Assembly: GCF_022369515.1 (NCBI RefSeq)
Contig: NZ_CP059724.1
Coordinates: forward strand, 2,232,001-2,296,000
Length of the DNA stretch: 64,000 bases
DNA from: Paenibacillus sp. 19GGS1-52
Lineage (GTDB): Bacteria; Bacillota; Bacilli; Paenibacillales; Paenibacillaceae
Direction: 5' to 3'
The position numbers and the translations under genes are program-made. The first letter of the stretch is position 1, and each line of letters begins with the position of its first letter. Below the pieces are notes generated by a model, which was not told the DNA's origin, searched no databases, and saw only the letters and a list, made by a program, of their open reading frames with translations. Shown in pieces: positions 27,130 to 36,832 of this stretch.

Positions 27130-27146
27130 TTCGTTTGTGTTATAAT
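27118..27146 (+). promoter_or_regulatory. Promoter for dxs with extended -10
   Basis: TATAAT at 27141-27146 preceded by TG-T (extended -10), 17 bp downstream of a weak TTCGAT -35. Gives dxs its own transcript beside read-through from ispA. Confidence 0.6.
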
Positions 27147-27188
27147 GGGATTTATATTTTACAACATCTAGGAAAGCGGGGAATACAC

Positions 27189-29093
27189 GTGCTGCTTCCA
27201 CAAATAAATGATCCGCAAGCATTGAAATCATTGTCGGTCGAGGAACTAGCGACCCTTGCGGATGAAATCCGTCGGTTTCTTATCGAGAAGCTGTCAGTAA
27301 CAGGAGGGCATCTTGCCTCCAATCTGGGAGTAGTGGAGCTCACGCTGGCCCTTCATTTCTGTTATGACAGTCCTCGGGACAAAATGATCTATGACGTAGG
27401 GCACCAAGCCTATGTTCATAAGATACTGACAGGCCGCAAAGACCGTTTCGATACATTGCGTAAGTATGATGGCTTATGTGGTTTTGTAAAGCGTGCTGAA
27501 AGCGAGCATGATGTCTGGGAAGCCGGACATAGCAGTACCTCTCTCTCGGCGGCAATGGGCATGGCTCTGGCGCGAGATTTAAAGGGTGAAGATAATAAAG
27601 TTATTGCGATCATCGGGGATGGTGCTCTTACAGGTGGAATGGCTTTTGAAGCGCTTAACCATATTGGACATGAGAAGCGCAAACTAATGGTTATTCTGAA
27701 CGACAATGAAATGTCCATCGCTCCGAACGTGGGGGCAATGCACAATTATTTAAGTAAAATCCGTTCGGATCGTCATTATTTGCGTGCTAAAGATGAAGTT
27801 GAGGGACTGCTGAGAAAAATCCCGGCAATCGGGGGCCGACTCGCGAAGACTGCGGAACGGGTAAAGGACAGTCTTAAATATATGATGGTACCTGGTGTGC
27901 TATTTGAGGAGCTGGGCTTTACTTACCTTGGGCCGGTTGACGGGCATGATCTGGAGAAGCTGATTGAGGTCTTCCACCAAGCGGATAACGTAGCAGGCCC
28001 GGTTATGGTGCATGTGCTTACCACCAAAGGTAAAGGTTATAAACCGGCAGAAGCCGATTCTTATAAATGGCATGGGATTTCACCTTACAAAATTGAATCG
28101 GGTCAAGTGCTTCAGGCTGTTGGAAATCCAATGTATACAGAGGTTTTCGGTAAGACACTGATCGAGCTGGGGCATCAAGATAAACGTCTAATCGCGGTTA
28201 CTCCTGCGATGCCGGGTGGTTCGGGGCTCTTCCCTTTTGCCAAAGAATTCCCGGACCGGATGATTGATGTGGGAATCGCTGAGCAGCATGCAGCTACCCT
28301 TTGTGCAGCGTTGGCACTTGAGGGTATGAAACCGGTATTTGCCGTGTATTCTACCTTTATGCAGCGTGCGTATGATCAAATCGTGCATGATATTTGCCGC
28401 CATAATGCTAATGTCATGTTCGCTATTGACCGTGCCGGCTTTGTCGGTGCCGATGGTGAGACACATCAGGGTGTATATGATATTGCCTTTATGCGTCATA
28501 TTCCCAATATGGTTATGATGATGCCGAAGGACGAGAACGAACTGCGCCATATGATGAAGACGGCGTTAGAATATAATGATGGACCGATTGCTTACCGCTA
28601 TGCGCGTACCAATGGGACGGGTGTGGCACTGGATGCCGAGCTGCGGGTGTTGCCAATTGGATCTTGGGAGAAGCTGCGACCTGGTGACGAATATGCCATT
28701 TTAGCCTGCGGCCCGATGGTTCAGGTAGCCGAAGAAGCGGCAGAGGTGTTGAAGCGCGAAGGTATTCAGGTTGGGGTGGTAAACGCTCGTTTCCTGAAGC
28801 CACTAGATAGCTCTATGCTGCTTGATCTGGCGCGGGCAAATACCGGAATGATTGTGTTAGAGGAAGCAAGCCAAGCTGGAAGCTTGGGCAGTGCTGTGCT
28901 GGAATTCTATGCAGAGCATGAGATTTACGACACTCGGGTGCATCTGATGGGCGTGCCTGATCTATTTGTGGAGCATGGCTCTATTAAGGAGCAACGCCAG
29001 GAAACGGGACTTACTGTTGAAGCGGTGTGTGGACGTATCAAGTCAATGATAACTTTAAGCACTTATTCATATAAGACGACTTCGTCTTCCTAA
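27189..29093 (+). CDS. dxs: 1-deoxy-D-xylulose-5-phosphate synthase
   Basis: Thiamine-diphosphate enzyme joining pyruvate and glyceraldehyde 3-phosphate, entry to the MEP isoprenoid pathway. 634 aa. Catalytic His in [14 protein letters not shown], ThDP/Mg motif [15 protein letters not shown], transketolase C-half with [12 protein letters not shown] and [18 protein letters not shown] 27189 gives the conserved [10 protein letters not shown] start. The last dozen codons ([10 protein letters not shown]) have no obvious family counterpart and run up to the repeat at 29115. Confidence 0.95.
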   Translation: MLLPQINDPQALKSLSVEELATLADEIRRFLIEKLSVTGGHLASNLGVVELTLALHFCYDSPRDKMIYDVGHQAYVHKILTGRKDRFDTLRKYDGLCGFVKRAESEHDVWEAGHSSTSLSAAMGMALARDLKGEDNKVIAIIGDGALTGGMAFEALNHIGHEKRKLMVILNDNEMSIAPNVGAMHNYLSKIRSDRHYLRAKDEVEGLLRKIPAIGGRLAKTAERVKDSLKYMMVPGVLFEELGFTYLGPVDGHDLEKLIEVFHQADNVAGPVMVHVLTTKGKGYKPAEADSYKWHGISPYKIESGQVLQAVGNPMYTEVFGKTLIELGHQDKRLIAVTPAMPGGSGLFPFAKEFPDRMIDVGIAEQHAATLCAALALEGMKPVFAVYSTFMQRAYDQIVHDICRHNANVMFAIDRAGFVGADGETHQGVYDIAFMRHIPNMVMMMPKDENELRHMMKTALEYNDGPIAYRYARTNGTGVALDAELRVLPIGSWEKLRPGDEYAILACGPMVQVAEEAAEVLKREGIQVGVVNARFLKPLDSSMLLDLARANTGMIVLEEASQAGSLGSAVLEFYAEHEIYDTRVHLMGVPDLFVEHGSIKEQRQETGLTVEAVCGRIKSMITLSTYSYKTTSSS

Positions 29094-29114
29094 GCGGAAG
29101 AACGTTAACCCACC

Positions 29115-29212
29115 AAGAAGAAACGGCTTCGCCGTCCTTTTATGAGCGGTACCCGTTCCTTCGAGAATATAAGGATAAGTTATCGTGTGAAACATATAAA
29201 TTCTTATATTGG
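29115..29212 (-). repeat. Family-B dispersed repeat, inverted full copy B4
   Basis: Reverse complement of the B2 arrangement: on the minus strand TATAAGAATTTATATGTTTC, ACTTATCCTTATATTCTCGAAG, then ACGGGTACCGC and GGACGGCGAAGCCGTTTCTT. Fills the gap between dxs and tlyA. GAAACGGC and GCCGTCC segments can fold back. Confidence 0.75.
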
Positions 29213-29231
29213 AACAAATCGGGAGATGACC

Positions 29232-30134
29232 ATGGAACACCGCAAAGAGCGAATAGATGTATTGCTTGTAGAACAGGGTTTTTATGAGAGCCGTGAACGA
29301 GCCAAAGCCGCTATTATGGCAGGTCTTGTTCTCGCAAATGAAGAGCGGATCGAGAAGCCGGGGATGAAGGTATCCCGAGAAGCAACTTTGAAAGTAAAGG
29401 GCTCCGTGCATCCTTACGTCAGCCGCGGCGGACTGAAACTGGAGAAAGCGCTCCGTCAATTCGGTATTGATCTGCAGGGGCGGAACATGCTGGATATTGG
29501 CTCTTCCACTGGAGGATTTACAGACTGCGCACTTCAGAATGGAGTAAGCCATGTGTATGCAATTGATGTCGGCTATAATCAGCTCGACTGGTCGCTGCGC
29601 AATGATGAGCGTGTAACGGTAATGGAGCGTACGAATTTTCGTTATATGACTCCTCCTGATATTAAGGGGCCTGTACCGGACTTTGCCAGTATTGATGTAT
29701 CCTTTATCTCACTTAAGATTATTCTTCCTCCGCTAATGGCACTGTTGCAACGTCCGGCGGATATCGCCGCGTTGATCAAGCCGCAATTTGAAGCAGGAAG
29801 AGAAAAAGTCGGTAAATCCGGTGTAATTCGTGATTCGGCGGTGCACAAAGAGGTGCTTATTAAAGTACTGACTATGGCTGCGGACCTGGGCTATATTCTT
29901 AAGGGTCTTACCTTCTCGCCGATTACTGGTGGAGAAGGCAATATTGAATTTCTAGCTCACTGGACATTGCTGCCGGAAGAAAAAGTTATCGGAGAAGAAG
30001 GTATACAGCAGGTAGAGGATTCTTCACCTGCATCACCTTTGCTTAACTTTTCCTCACTTGCTGACGAAGTAATCAAGGAAGCTACTTCAACCTTCAGTGT
30101 CAATACAACTCATGGAAACTCATCGCGTAGATGA
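29232..30134 (+). CDS. yqxC: TlyA-family 2'-O-methyltransferase / hemolysin-like (YqxC)
   Basis: 300 aa: N-terminal S4 RNA-binding domain (RIDVLLVEQGFYESRERAK), then FtsJ-like methyltransferase with SAM motif LDIGSSTGGFTDCALQNG near residue 85 and IKPQFEAGREKVGK. TlyA homologues methylate 16S/23S rRNA ribose. ATG 29232 is 6 nt after GGGAG; the open frame continues upstream into the repeat. A non-conserved Ser/Thr-rich tail of about 40 aa follows the domain. Confidence 0.9.
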   Translation: MEHRKERIDVLLVEQGFYESRERAKAAIMAGLVLANEERIEKPGMKVSREATLKVKGSVHPYVSRGGLKLEKALRQFGIDLQGRNMLDIGSSTGGFTDCALQNGVSHVYAIDVGYNQLDWSLRNDERVTVMERTNFRYMTPPDIKGPVPDFASIDVSFISLKIILPPLMALLQRPADIAALIKPQFEAGREKVGKSGVIRDSAVHKEVLIKVLTMAADLGYILKGLTFSPITGGEGNIEFLAHWTLLPEEKVIGEEGIQQVEDSSPASPLLNFSSLADEVIKEATSTFSVNTTHGNSSRR

Positions 30135-30220
30135 GTTTCTTTTGCTAGAAAGGGCTGCAGAATTCGTGGTAAGCAGGATTTTGCAGGGCCTCACGCGAAT
30201 AAATCACCGAGGTGATGGAA

Positions 30221-30694
30221 GTGGCGGAAAGCTCTGATAAGGTTGTCATGGGTTTAATTGGAGTAGCCTTAGCTATATTTATACTGTACAGGATCTACAT
30301 ATGGCTGCAGAGCTCTCCGCGTTCCTTTATGAAGGATAAAATCCCCCTCAATAAAGTGATTACTCCTCATCCTTCTATAGATTTGCTGGAGGGGGCAGGG
30401 TACGAGATCATTGGCGGCAAACTGAAAATTCCGTTGTCCTTTAAGGTTGACGGGTTATCGTTGTACAGCCGGTTGTTTATTGATTACGTTGCCACCAAAG
30501 AAGAGAGTTCGTTCTATTTGGTCATGCTGGCCCGTCCACGCAAGCCGCTGGATCTTACCGGCAGTGGATTACGCGATACCTTGCTGCCTTATCTGCTGAT
30601 CTATCCGGAATGCAGCGGCGTGTTATATGTGAATGTTACGACTGCAACCATTCAAGTCATTAAGCTAGGTAAAGATGATGGAGAATCGAATTAA
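30221..30694 (+). CDS. Conserved hypothetical membrane-anchored protein
   Basis: About 157 aa, one N-terminal membrane helix (VMGLIGVALAIFILYRIYIWL), then a soluble domain with PLSFKVDGLSLYSRLFIDYVA and a C-terminal strand-rich part. I do not recognise the family. Sits between yqxC and argR in the operon order, where it may be Paenibacillus-specific. GTG 30221 is 6 nt after GAGGTG; ATG 30215 overlaps the SD. Confidence 0.7.
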   Translation: MAESSDKVVMGLIGVALAIFILYRIYIWLQSSPRSFMKDKIPLNKVITPHPSIDLLEGAGYEIIGGKLKIPLSFKVDGLSLYSRLFIDYVATKEESSFYLVMLARPRKPLDLTGSGLRDTLLPYLLIYPECSGVLYVNVTTATIQVIKLGKDDGESN

Positions 30695-30723
30695 AGTTTA
30701 TCTTTTAAATACGGGAGGCACCA

Positions 30724-31173
30724 ATGAAGGGACAAAGACATATTAAGATTCGCGAAATTATAACGCATAAGGATATCGAGACACAGGATGAGCTAGTGGA
30801 GACATTACGTGAATCTGGATTTCAGGTCACTCAGGCTACAGTCTCGCGTGATATTAAGGAGCTTTTGCTAATTAAGGTTCCGATGGATGATGGGAGATAT
30901 AAATATTCACTTCCAACTGATCAGCGTTACAATCCTACCCAGAAACTGAAGCGGGTGCTGGTTGATAATTTTGTGCAAATTGATTTCTCCGCCAACCTGG
31001 TTGTAATGAAATGTTTGCCGGGAACGGCTAACTCCGTGGCAGCTCTGATAGACAATATTAACTGGCCGCAAATTATGGGTACCATTTCAGGTGATGATAC
31101 CATTCTCATTATCTGCCGCCAGCCAGAAGACAGCAAGAATGTAATCGCGCAAATCATGGGATACATATCCTAA
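30724..31173 (+). CDS. argR: Arginine repressor ArgR/AhrC
   Basis: 149 aa hexameric regulator of arginine synthesis and catabolism. N-terminal winged helix ([36 protein letters not shown]), C-terminal arginine-binding domain with [13 protein letters not shown] and [23 protein letters not shown]. Same order (yqxC-ahrC-recN) as in B. subtilis. Confidence 0.95.
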   Translation: MKGQRHIKIREIITHKDIETQDELVETLRESGFQVTQATVSRDIKELLLIKVPMDDGRYKYSLPTDQRYNPTQKLKRVLVDNFVQIDFSANLVVMKCLPGTANSVAALIDNINWPQIMGTISGDDTILIICRQPEDSKNVIAQIMGYIS

Positions 31174-31180
31174 CTACTAT

Positions 31181-31335
31181 GCTCCACAAAACTAAGCGTA
31201 TGCTTTCGAAGCGAGTTTTATTGCGAAGTCAATCAATGGGGTTAAGGCTCCATAAAACTAAGCATATGCTTTCGAAGCGAGTTTTATTGCGAAGTAAATC
31301 AATGGAGTGATTGCTCCATAAAACTTTCAGGAGGT
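31181..31335 (+). repeat. SD-proximal 66 bp repeat, two units (family A, locus A2)
   Basis: Units start with GCTCCAYAAAACTAAGC at 31181, 31247 and 31313, spaced 66 and 66 bp; the two full units are nearly identical. AAGCATATGCTT and AAAACT...AGTTTT can pair inside each unit, and ATGGAG-TGATTG-CTCCAT forms a hairpin ending just before CAGGAGGT, the SD of recN. Confidence 0.85.
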
Positions 31336-31344
31336 GCTCTTTTA

Positions 31345-33072
31345 GTGTTAGAAACCTTGTCAATTCGCAATCTTGCCGTTGTTGAGGCGGTGGATGTACA
31401 TTTTTATCCTGGATTTCATGTGCTTACGGGGGAGACAGGTGCAGGGAAATCAATAATCATTGATGCGCTTGGACTCATTGCCGGAGGGCGTGGCTCTGCG
31501 GATTCCATTCGTTACGGCTGTGAAAAGGCAGAGATGGAAGCGCTCTTCAGTCTGCCTGAGCGTCATCCAGTCTGGGAGACACTGGAGCGCCTGGGTATCC
31601 GGGCACAGAAAGAGGAGCATCTGGTTATACGACGCGAAATCACCTCACAAGGCAAAAGCGCTTCACGCGTAAACGGACAATTAGTTAACCTAAGCATGCT
31701 GCGGGAAATCGGTGAACAGCTAGTCAACATTCACGGACAGCATGAGCATCAGAATCTGCTGAAGGCAGAGACACATTTGGGATTGCTGGATACGTATGGA
31801 GAAGGCTTGATCAGTCCGCTTAAAGCTGTTTATCAAGAGAGATACTCAGCTTTTGCCAAAGTGGAGAAAGAGCTGCGCGAGCTGCAGGAATCCAGTCAAA
31901 AGGGCTACCAAATGCTCGATTTATACCGCTTTCAGCTTGAGGAGATTTCATCGGCTGGTTTAATTGCGGGAGAGGATGAATTACTTTCCGAAGAAAGGGT
32001 CAAACTATCCCACAGCGAGAAAATGATGGATTCCGTAACCGGTGCCTATGAGCTGCTGTATGACAATCAGGGTCTGGAGTCCATCAACAATGTCATTTCC
32101 AAGCTTGAGGATGCAGTCCGTTATGATGAAAAAGGGTTAAAAGCTGTGCTCGAGCAGCTGCAATCTGCCTACTATCAGTTGGAGGATGCTTCGTTCCAGC
32201 TGCGTGATTACCGTGAGGATATTGAGTTCAATCCACAGCGTCTCGAAGACATCGAGAACCGGCTTCATCTGATCTCCGGCTTGCGTCGTAAATATGGGGA
32301 GAGCGTAGAGCAGATCTTGGCTTATTATGAACAAATTTATCGTGAAACTGATCTGCTGGAGAATAAAGACGAATATCTTGAGAAATTAACTGTCAAACGG
32401 AATGGATTGTTATCGCACTTAATGGAAGCAGCGGAAGCACTCAGTGCCGCAAGACAGCATTGTGCGACTGATTTGGCGGTTCAGGTTGAAGGTGAGCTTA
32501 AGGATCTCCAGATGGAAAGAACGTCGCTACAGGTCAAGCTAGACACGCTGGAGGACCCGCGGGGTGTGGAGTATCAGGATCGGCGTATCCGTCTGACCCG
32601 ACAGGGCATTGATAGTGCGGAATTCATGATCTCCCCTAACCCGGGTGAACCACTTAGACCTCTGGGCAAAATCGCCTCAGGCGGCGAGTTGTCGCGGATC
32701 ATGTTGGCGATGAAAAGTATTTTTGCACGTCATGATGCCATTCCTGTACTCATCTTTGATGAAGTGGATACTGGGGTCAGTGGACGTGCTGCCCAGTCGA
32801 TCGCGGATAAGCTGTATAAGCTGTCCTCAACCTGCCAGGTATTCTCCATTACCCATCTACCGCAAGTGGCTTGTATGGCCGATCATCAGTACTTGATTCG
32901 TAAAAAGGTTGAAGATGGACGCACCATGACTGAGGTGGAATCCTTGTCAGATGAAGGTCGGGTAAAGGAGATGGCTCGGATGCTGGGCGGCGTAGAAATT
33001 ACCGAAAAAACGCTGCATCATGCACAGGAAATGCTCAATCTGGCCGAAGCCAGCAAAGCTGCTGCTTTGTAA
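31345..33072 (+). CDS. recN: DNA repair protein RecN
   Basis: SMC-like ATPase acting early at double-strand breaks. 575 aa: Walker A GETGAGKSIIIDAL at residue about 28-41, central coiled coil (about 150-370), ABC signature ASGGELSRIMLA near 455, Walker B PVLIFDEVDTGVSG near 480. GTG start 31345 behind AGGAGGT, which is the end of the repeat block. No LexA-like operator (CGAAC-N4-GTTCG) is visible in the 170 bp upstream. Confidence 0.95.
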   Translation: MLETLSIRNLAVVEAVDVHFYPGFHVLTGETGAGKSIIIDALGLIAGGRGSADSIRYGCEKAEMEALFSLPERHPVWETLERLGIRAQKEEHLVIRREITSQGKSASRVNGQLVNLSMLREIGEQLVNIHGQHEHQNLLKAETHLGLLDTYGEGLISPLKAVYQERYSAFAKVEKELRELQESSQKGYQMLDLYRFQLEEISSAGLIAGEDELLSEERVKLSHSEKMMDSVTGAYELLYDNQGLESINNVISKLEDAVRYDEKGLKAVLEQLQSAYYQLEDASFQLRDYREDIEFNPQRLEDIENRLHLISGLRRKYGESVEQILAYYEQIYRETDLLENKDEYLEKLTVKRNGLLSHLMEAAEALSAARQHCATDLAVQVEGELKDLQMERTSLQVKLDTLEDPRGVEYQDRRIRLTRQGIDSAEFMISPNPGEPLRPLGKIASGGELSRIMLAMKSIFARHDAIPVLIFDEVDTGVSGRAAQSIADKLYKLSSTCQVFSITHLPQVACMADHQYLIRKKVEDGRTMTEVESLSDEGRVKEMARMLGGVEITEKTLHHAQEMLNLAEASKAAAL

Positions 33073-33185
33073 GCGGGACAATGATTGACAGTAATAAAAG
33101 CCTGGGGCAAGGTTATCTTATAGGTACGCAATTGGCGACCACCTTTTTCGTCAAGCGAAAGAAGCAAAAGGGAGCGTGACAGCCA

Positions 33186-34318
33186 TTGAAGCCGAACCTC
33201 AGGAAGTTAATGCCCGGCCTTTTACTTGCCTTCTTTCTTAGTTTATCAGGCATAACGGGACCCGTCCGAAGCTTTGCTGCAGCACAGGATGAGCCTAGCC
33301 AGGCGGCTGTACAGCGAACCCATCCGGAGCTAAAGGTCATCCCGGGAGGTCAGACGATTGGTGTTAAGGTGAAATCTGCAGGGGTACTGGTTGTAGGACA
33401 TCATCTGATCGAAGTATCTCAGCAGTCTAAGCTTTCACCTGGAGAGAACAGTGGACTTGTGCCTGGTGATTTGATGATTTCCATTGATGGTATTAAGCTG
33501 GATGAAGTATCGAAAGTTGCAAAGCTGGTGGAACGCGCCGGTAAAAACAATAATTTGCTTACCATTGTCTATAAGCGAGGTGGGAAAGAACATACGGCGA
33601 AGCTGAAGCCCGCGTATGATCGTAACGATAAGGTGTGGAGGCTCGGTCTGTACATTCGAGATTCCGCAGCAGGCGTGGGAACTTTAACCTTTTATGCACC
33701 ACAGCAAGGGGTGTATGGGGCATTAGGACATGTGATTACGGACATGAACACGGGAACACCCATCGTTGTTGGCAGTGGACATATTGTGCAATCAAGCGTA
33801 ACCTCAATTTCCAAAAGCCAGGATGGCGATCCTGGTGAGAAGAGAGCACATTTTTTGAAGGAAAGTCAGGTACTCGGAAATGTTGAGAGCAATACAGACT
33901 TTGGCATCTTCGGCAAAATGACCCGCAACCCTGAACACAGTCTTTATAAGGAGCCGATTCCGGTAGCTATGAGCGATGAAGTCAAGGAAGGGCCAGCCCA
34001 GATCCTGACAGTTGTAAATGGACAGCAGGTGGAACGCTTTAATGTTGAAATCATCCATGTTGCACATCAGGCGGAGCCTGCTACTAAAGGGATGGTGCTG
34101 CGCATTACCGATCCTCGTCTTTTGGACAAGACAGGGGGATTGTACAAGGCATGAGCGGCAGTCCTATTGTTCAGCAGGGGCGATTAGTCGGTGCAGTCAC
34201 CCATGTGTTTGTAAATGATCCTAAATCCGGTTACGGATGTTTCATTGAGTGGATGCTCAGAGACTCCGGTGTAGCTCAACAAGAGAATATGCTTCCCCAC
34301 AATCTTAAGGCGGTTTAG
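33186..34318 (+). pseudogene. spoIVB: SpoIVB peptidase, one-base frameshift before the catalytic Ser
   Basis: S55 serine peptidase secreted by the forespore that triggers pro-sigma-K processing. Signal/anchor helix at residues 8-30, PDZ domain (about 60-140), then the peptidase domain with GALGHVITD (catalytic His). The frame ends at 34154 with [10 protein letters not shown]; the next frame continues seamlessly as [12 protein letters not shown] (catalytic Ser) and [11 protein letters not shown], ending at 34318. One G is missing in the G5 run at 34134-34138. Likely a sequencing error in a homopolymer; otherwise the strain would be blocked in late sporulation. TTG start behind GGGAGCGTG. Full length would be about 377 aa against 426 in B. 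subtilis. Confidence 0.9.
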
Positions 34319-34333
34319 CCTTAAGATTTTTTT
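34301..34333 (+). terminator. Terminator overlapping the spoIVB stop
   Basis: AATCTTAAGGC - GGTTTA - GCCTTAAGATT followed by TTTTTT; the spoIVB stop TAG lies in the loop. Confidence 0.9.
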
Positions 34334-34450
34334 GTCGAACCAAAGCGAAGAAGAACGAACCTTGAAATAAATTATTAATTATAGTTCAACGTTGAAAAAA
34401 AATAAAGAAAAATAATATTCGACAGAAGGGAATTGAATTCCTATGTCGAA
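34333..34450. promoter_or_regulatory. Three 0A boxes upstream of spo0A
   Basis: Perfect TGTCGAA sites at 34333-34339 and 34444-34450 and its complement TTCGACA at 34418-34424. Spo0A~P binds this heptamer; autoregulation of spo0A through such boxes is known in B. subtilis. An AAGGGAATT segment between the last two could be a sigma-H -35 but I cannot assign the -10 with certainty. Confidence 0.7.
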
Positions 34451-34516
34451 ACCTTAAAAGGAGAGATGACAAATGTTATTTTCGAATAGCAGATATAATT
34501 AAGGAGGAAACAGCCA

Positions 34517-35329
34517 GTGCAGAATATTGAAGTGTTGTTGGCCGATGATAATAGGGAATTCACGAACTTGCTGTCCGAATATATTTCGGAACAGGAAGAC
34601 ATGACCGTAACAGGCATCGCCTACAATGGAGAAGAAGTGCTTCAAATGTTAAGTGGAGCGCATAAGGTCCCCGATGTTCTTATCCTTGATATCATTATGC
34701 CTCATTTGGACGGTCTTGGCGTCCTGGAACGACTACGCGATATGGATCTGAATCCCCAACCGAAGATCATTATGCTGACCGCCTTTGGTCAGGAGAACAT
34801 CACTCAGAGGGCTGTACAGCTTGGAGCGTCTTATTATATTTTGAAACCATTTGATATGGAGGTATTGGCTAGTCGCATACGCCAGCTTGTTGGCATCCAA
34901 GGCAGCCTGACTTCTTCCTCAAATATGACTAATTACTCATCCTCCAGATCGAACGTTGTGCCAATCTCCAAGGGCAAGAATCTGGATGCTAATATTACTG
35001 CGATTATCCATGAAATTGGCGTACCTGCGCATATTAAGGGCTATCAATATCTGCGTGAAGCGATCACCATGGTGTACAACAATATCGAGATCCTTGGAGC
35101 GATCACCAAGACGCTTTATCCTGCCATTGCCGAAAGATTCAAGACAACGCCTTCACGCGTTGAACGTGCCATTCGCCATGCGATTGAAGTAGCTTGGACC
35201 CGTGGCAACATCGACAGCATCTCCCATCTGTTCGGCTATACCATTAATATCTCCAAATCTAAGCCGACTAACTCGGAATTTATTGCCATGGTGGCCGACA
35301 AGCTGCGGATTGAGCATAAGGTTTCTTGA
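34517..35329 (+). CDS. spo0A: Master sporulation response regulator Spo0A
   Basis: 270 aa. Receiver domain with acidic pocket Asp10/Asp11, phosphoacceptor Asp58 in [12 protein letters not shown] and Lys in YILKPFD; linker rich in Ser/Asn (about 130-155); C-terminal DNA-binding domain ([36 protein letters not shown]). Receives phosphate through the phosphorelay and starts sporulation. GTG 34517 behind AAGGAGG. Followed by a terminator. Confidence 0.97.
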   Translation: MQNIEVLLADDNREFTNLLSEYISEQEDMTVTGIAYNGEEVLQMLSGAHKVPDVLILDIIMPHLDGLGVLERLRDMDLNPQPKIIMLTAFGQENITQRAVQLGASYYILKPFDMEVLASRIRQLVGIQGSLTSSSNMTNYSSSRSNVVPISKGKNLDANITAIIHEIGVPAHIKGYQYLREAITMVYNNIEILGAITKTLYPAIAERFKTTPSRVERAIRHAIEVAWTRGNIDSISHLFGYTINISKSKPTNSEFIAMVADKLRIEHKVS

Positions 35330-35358
35330 AAGGGTAAGGATGAATGAGGGTAGCTATG

Positions 35359-35412
35359 TATAACCGCTATTCATTGGGTTTCCATAATCCTATGAAGGGC
35401 GGTTATTTTATT
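35359..35412 (+). terminator. Terminator of spo0A
   Basis: ATAACCGC / GCGGTTAT outer stem with an inner TTCAT..ATGAA stem, followed by TTTTATT. Confidence 0.7.
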
Positions 35413-35520
35413 ATGTTACAAGAGGTCTGTACACAAACTGTACAATCCATTTAAAAGCAGTACAATTGAACCTATGAGTTGCAAATACGCAATAAGTGAT
35501 GAAGAAAGGGGTGCTCCTTG

Positions 35521-36114
35521 ATGACAAATAGTAAACTGAATCCTAAGGTTGATGAATATTTAGGTAAAGCTAACAAGTGGAAGAAAGAATATGAGAAGCT
35601 GAGAAATATTGTTCTGGACTGTGAGTTGACCGAAGAGTTTAAGTGGATGCATCCTTGTTACACATTTCAGAATAAAAACATAGTCTTAATACATGGATTT
35701 AAAGAATACTGTGCGCTTCTGTTTGTCAAAGGTGCTTTGTTACATGATGCCCGTGGCATTCTAATCCAACAAACGGAGAATGTACAGGCGGGGCGCCAGA
35801 TTCGGTTCACCGATGTTGAAGAAATTATTGCAATGGAAACCATCTTGAAGGCCTACATTAATGAAGCTATTGAGATTGAAAATTCAGGTGTGGAAGTGGA
35901 ATTTAAAAAGAATACAGAATTCATCATTCCTGAAGAATTTCAAACTAAGTTTGCTGAGCTCCCTGCCTTGAAACCAGCTTTTGAAGCATTGACGCCCGGA
36001 CGATAAAGAGCTTACCTTCTATATTTCTCCGCACCCAAACAATCCAAAACTCGAACTTCAAGAGTTGAAAAATATATGCAGCAAATTCTGAATGGAAAAG
36101 GATTAAATGACTAG
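35521..36114 (+). pseudogene. YdeI/DUF1801-like gene with in-frame stop
   Basis: Residues 1-160 match the YdeI/OmdA group (KWKKEYEKLRNIVLDC; WMHPCYTFQNKNIVLIHGFK; FEALTPGR). A TAA at 36004-36006 interrupts the frame, but the same frame continues RAYLLYFSAPKQSKTRTSRVEKYM to a second stop at 36112-36114 (segment shown in two: RAYLLYFSAPKQ, SRVEKYM). The family normally has GRQRGY here, so a CAA-to-TAA change is the simplest explanation. Start ATG 35521 behind AAAGGGGTG. The truncated 161 aa product may still be made. Confidence 0.8.
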
Positions 36115-36409
36115 GGGGTTAAGAGTAGGTTACATATGTCCCATTTGTGGTTTTGGTATGTTGGAGAAACCTGCATATGATGAACAGGGCAACGAATCAT
36201 TTGAAATTTGTTCTTGTTGTGGTTTTGAATATGGAGTGGATGATTATAACTACGGACTAATTAATGCGTTTGAAAGTTATAGAAAGGAATGGATTAATAG
36301 TGGCTCTAAGTGGTTTTGTCCATCGCTCGAACCTACAGATTGGAATTTAGACATGCAATTAAAAAACATCACGATAATCAATATGCCTCATTACCTTCGA
36401 AATATGTAG
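36107..36409 (+). CDS. Small Cys-rich zinc-ribbon-like protein
   Basis: 100 aa with CPICGFGML at residues 11-19 and CSCCGFEYGVDD near 35-46, i.e. two Cys pairs fit for one zinc. The family (CPxCG..CxCCGFE) is common in Bacillales, often beside toxin-immunity or accessory genes; function unknown. ATG overlaps the tail of the broken YdeI-like frame, with AAAAGGATT upstream. Confidence 0.65.
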   Translation: MTRGLRVGYICPICGFGMLEKPAYDEQGNESFEICSCCGFEYGVDDYNYGLINAFESYRKEWINSGSKWFCPSLEPTDWNLDMQLKNITIINMPHYLRNM

Positions 36410-36448
36410 TGTGAGGTTGATGAAGTATAAATGGGAGGATTTTAAATA

Positions 36449-36694
36449 ATGGCTATGGTGTATTCAGAAATGTTTATTGAGAGTGTGAAACTTGAATTGT
36501 TGAATCGTTTGGGATTAAAGAGGGTATATTATCTGAAGCAAATGCATGATGATTTATTTTATGATGCTGTGGGATCGGAAAAAGGAACGAAACATCGATT
36601 TCGGGTTAGACCAGCGACGGGAACATTGGATGAGTTTATTTCGGATAAGTGGATGAGAGTGCATAGCTTTAAGATAAAAAGCGTTAATCACTAA
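36449..36694 (+). CDS. Hypothetical protein, 81 aa
   Basis: No recognised domain; N-terminal helix (EMFIESVKLELLNRLGLKRV) then a basic strand-rich part. SD GGGAGGA 9-10 nt before ATG. AT-rich like its neighbours in this accessory stretch. Could be an orphan immunity-type or mobile-element cargo gene; no evidence for either. Confidence 0.5.
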   Translation: MAMVYSEMFIESVKLELLNRLGLKRVYYLKQMHDDLFYDAVGSEKGTKHRFRVRPATGTLDEFISDKWMRVHSFKIKSVNH

Positions 36695-36832
36695 TACAGT
36701 AATCACCATAAAGAGAAGGATATTGGCCATAGAATCCAACTTGGCACCCAGTTCATTTTGTGAAATTGTTTTGCCGACAAGCGATGATAAAACGTATTGA
36801 AAGGTTCATTTATTTATCCATAATAAACAAAT

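Noticed and set aside
34131..34145. Programmed -1 frameshift in spoIVB as the main explanation
   Set aside because: The slippery run fits, but no conserved stimulator structure is obvious and a lost G in a G-run is far more common as an error.
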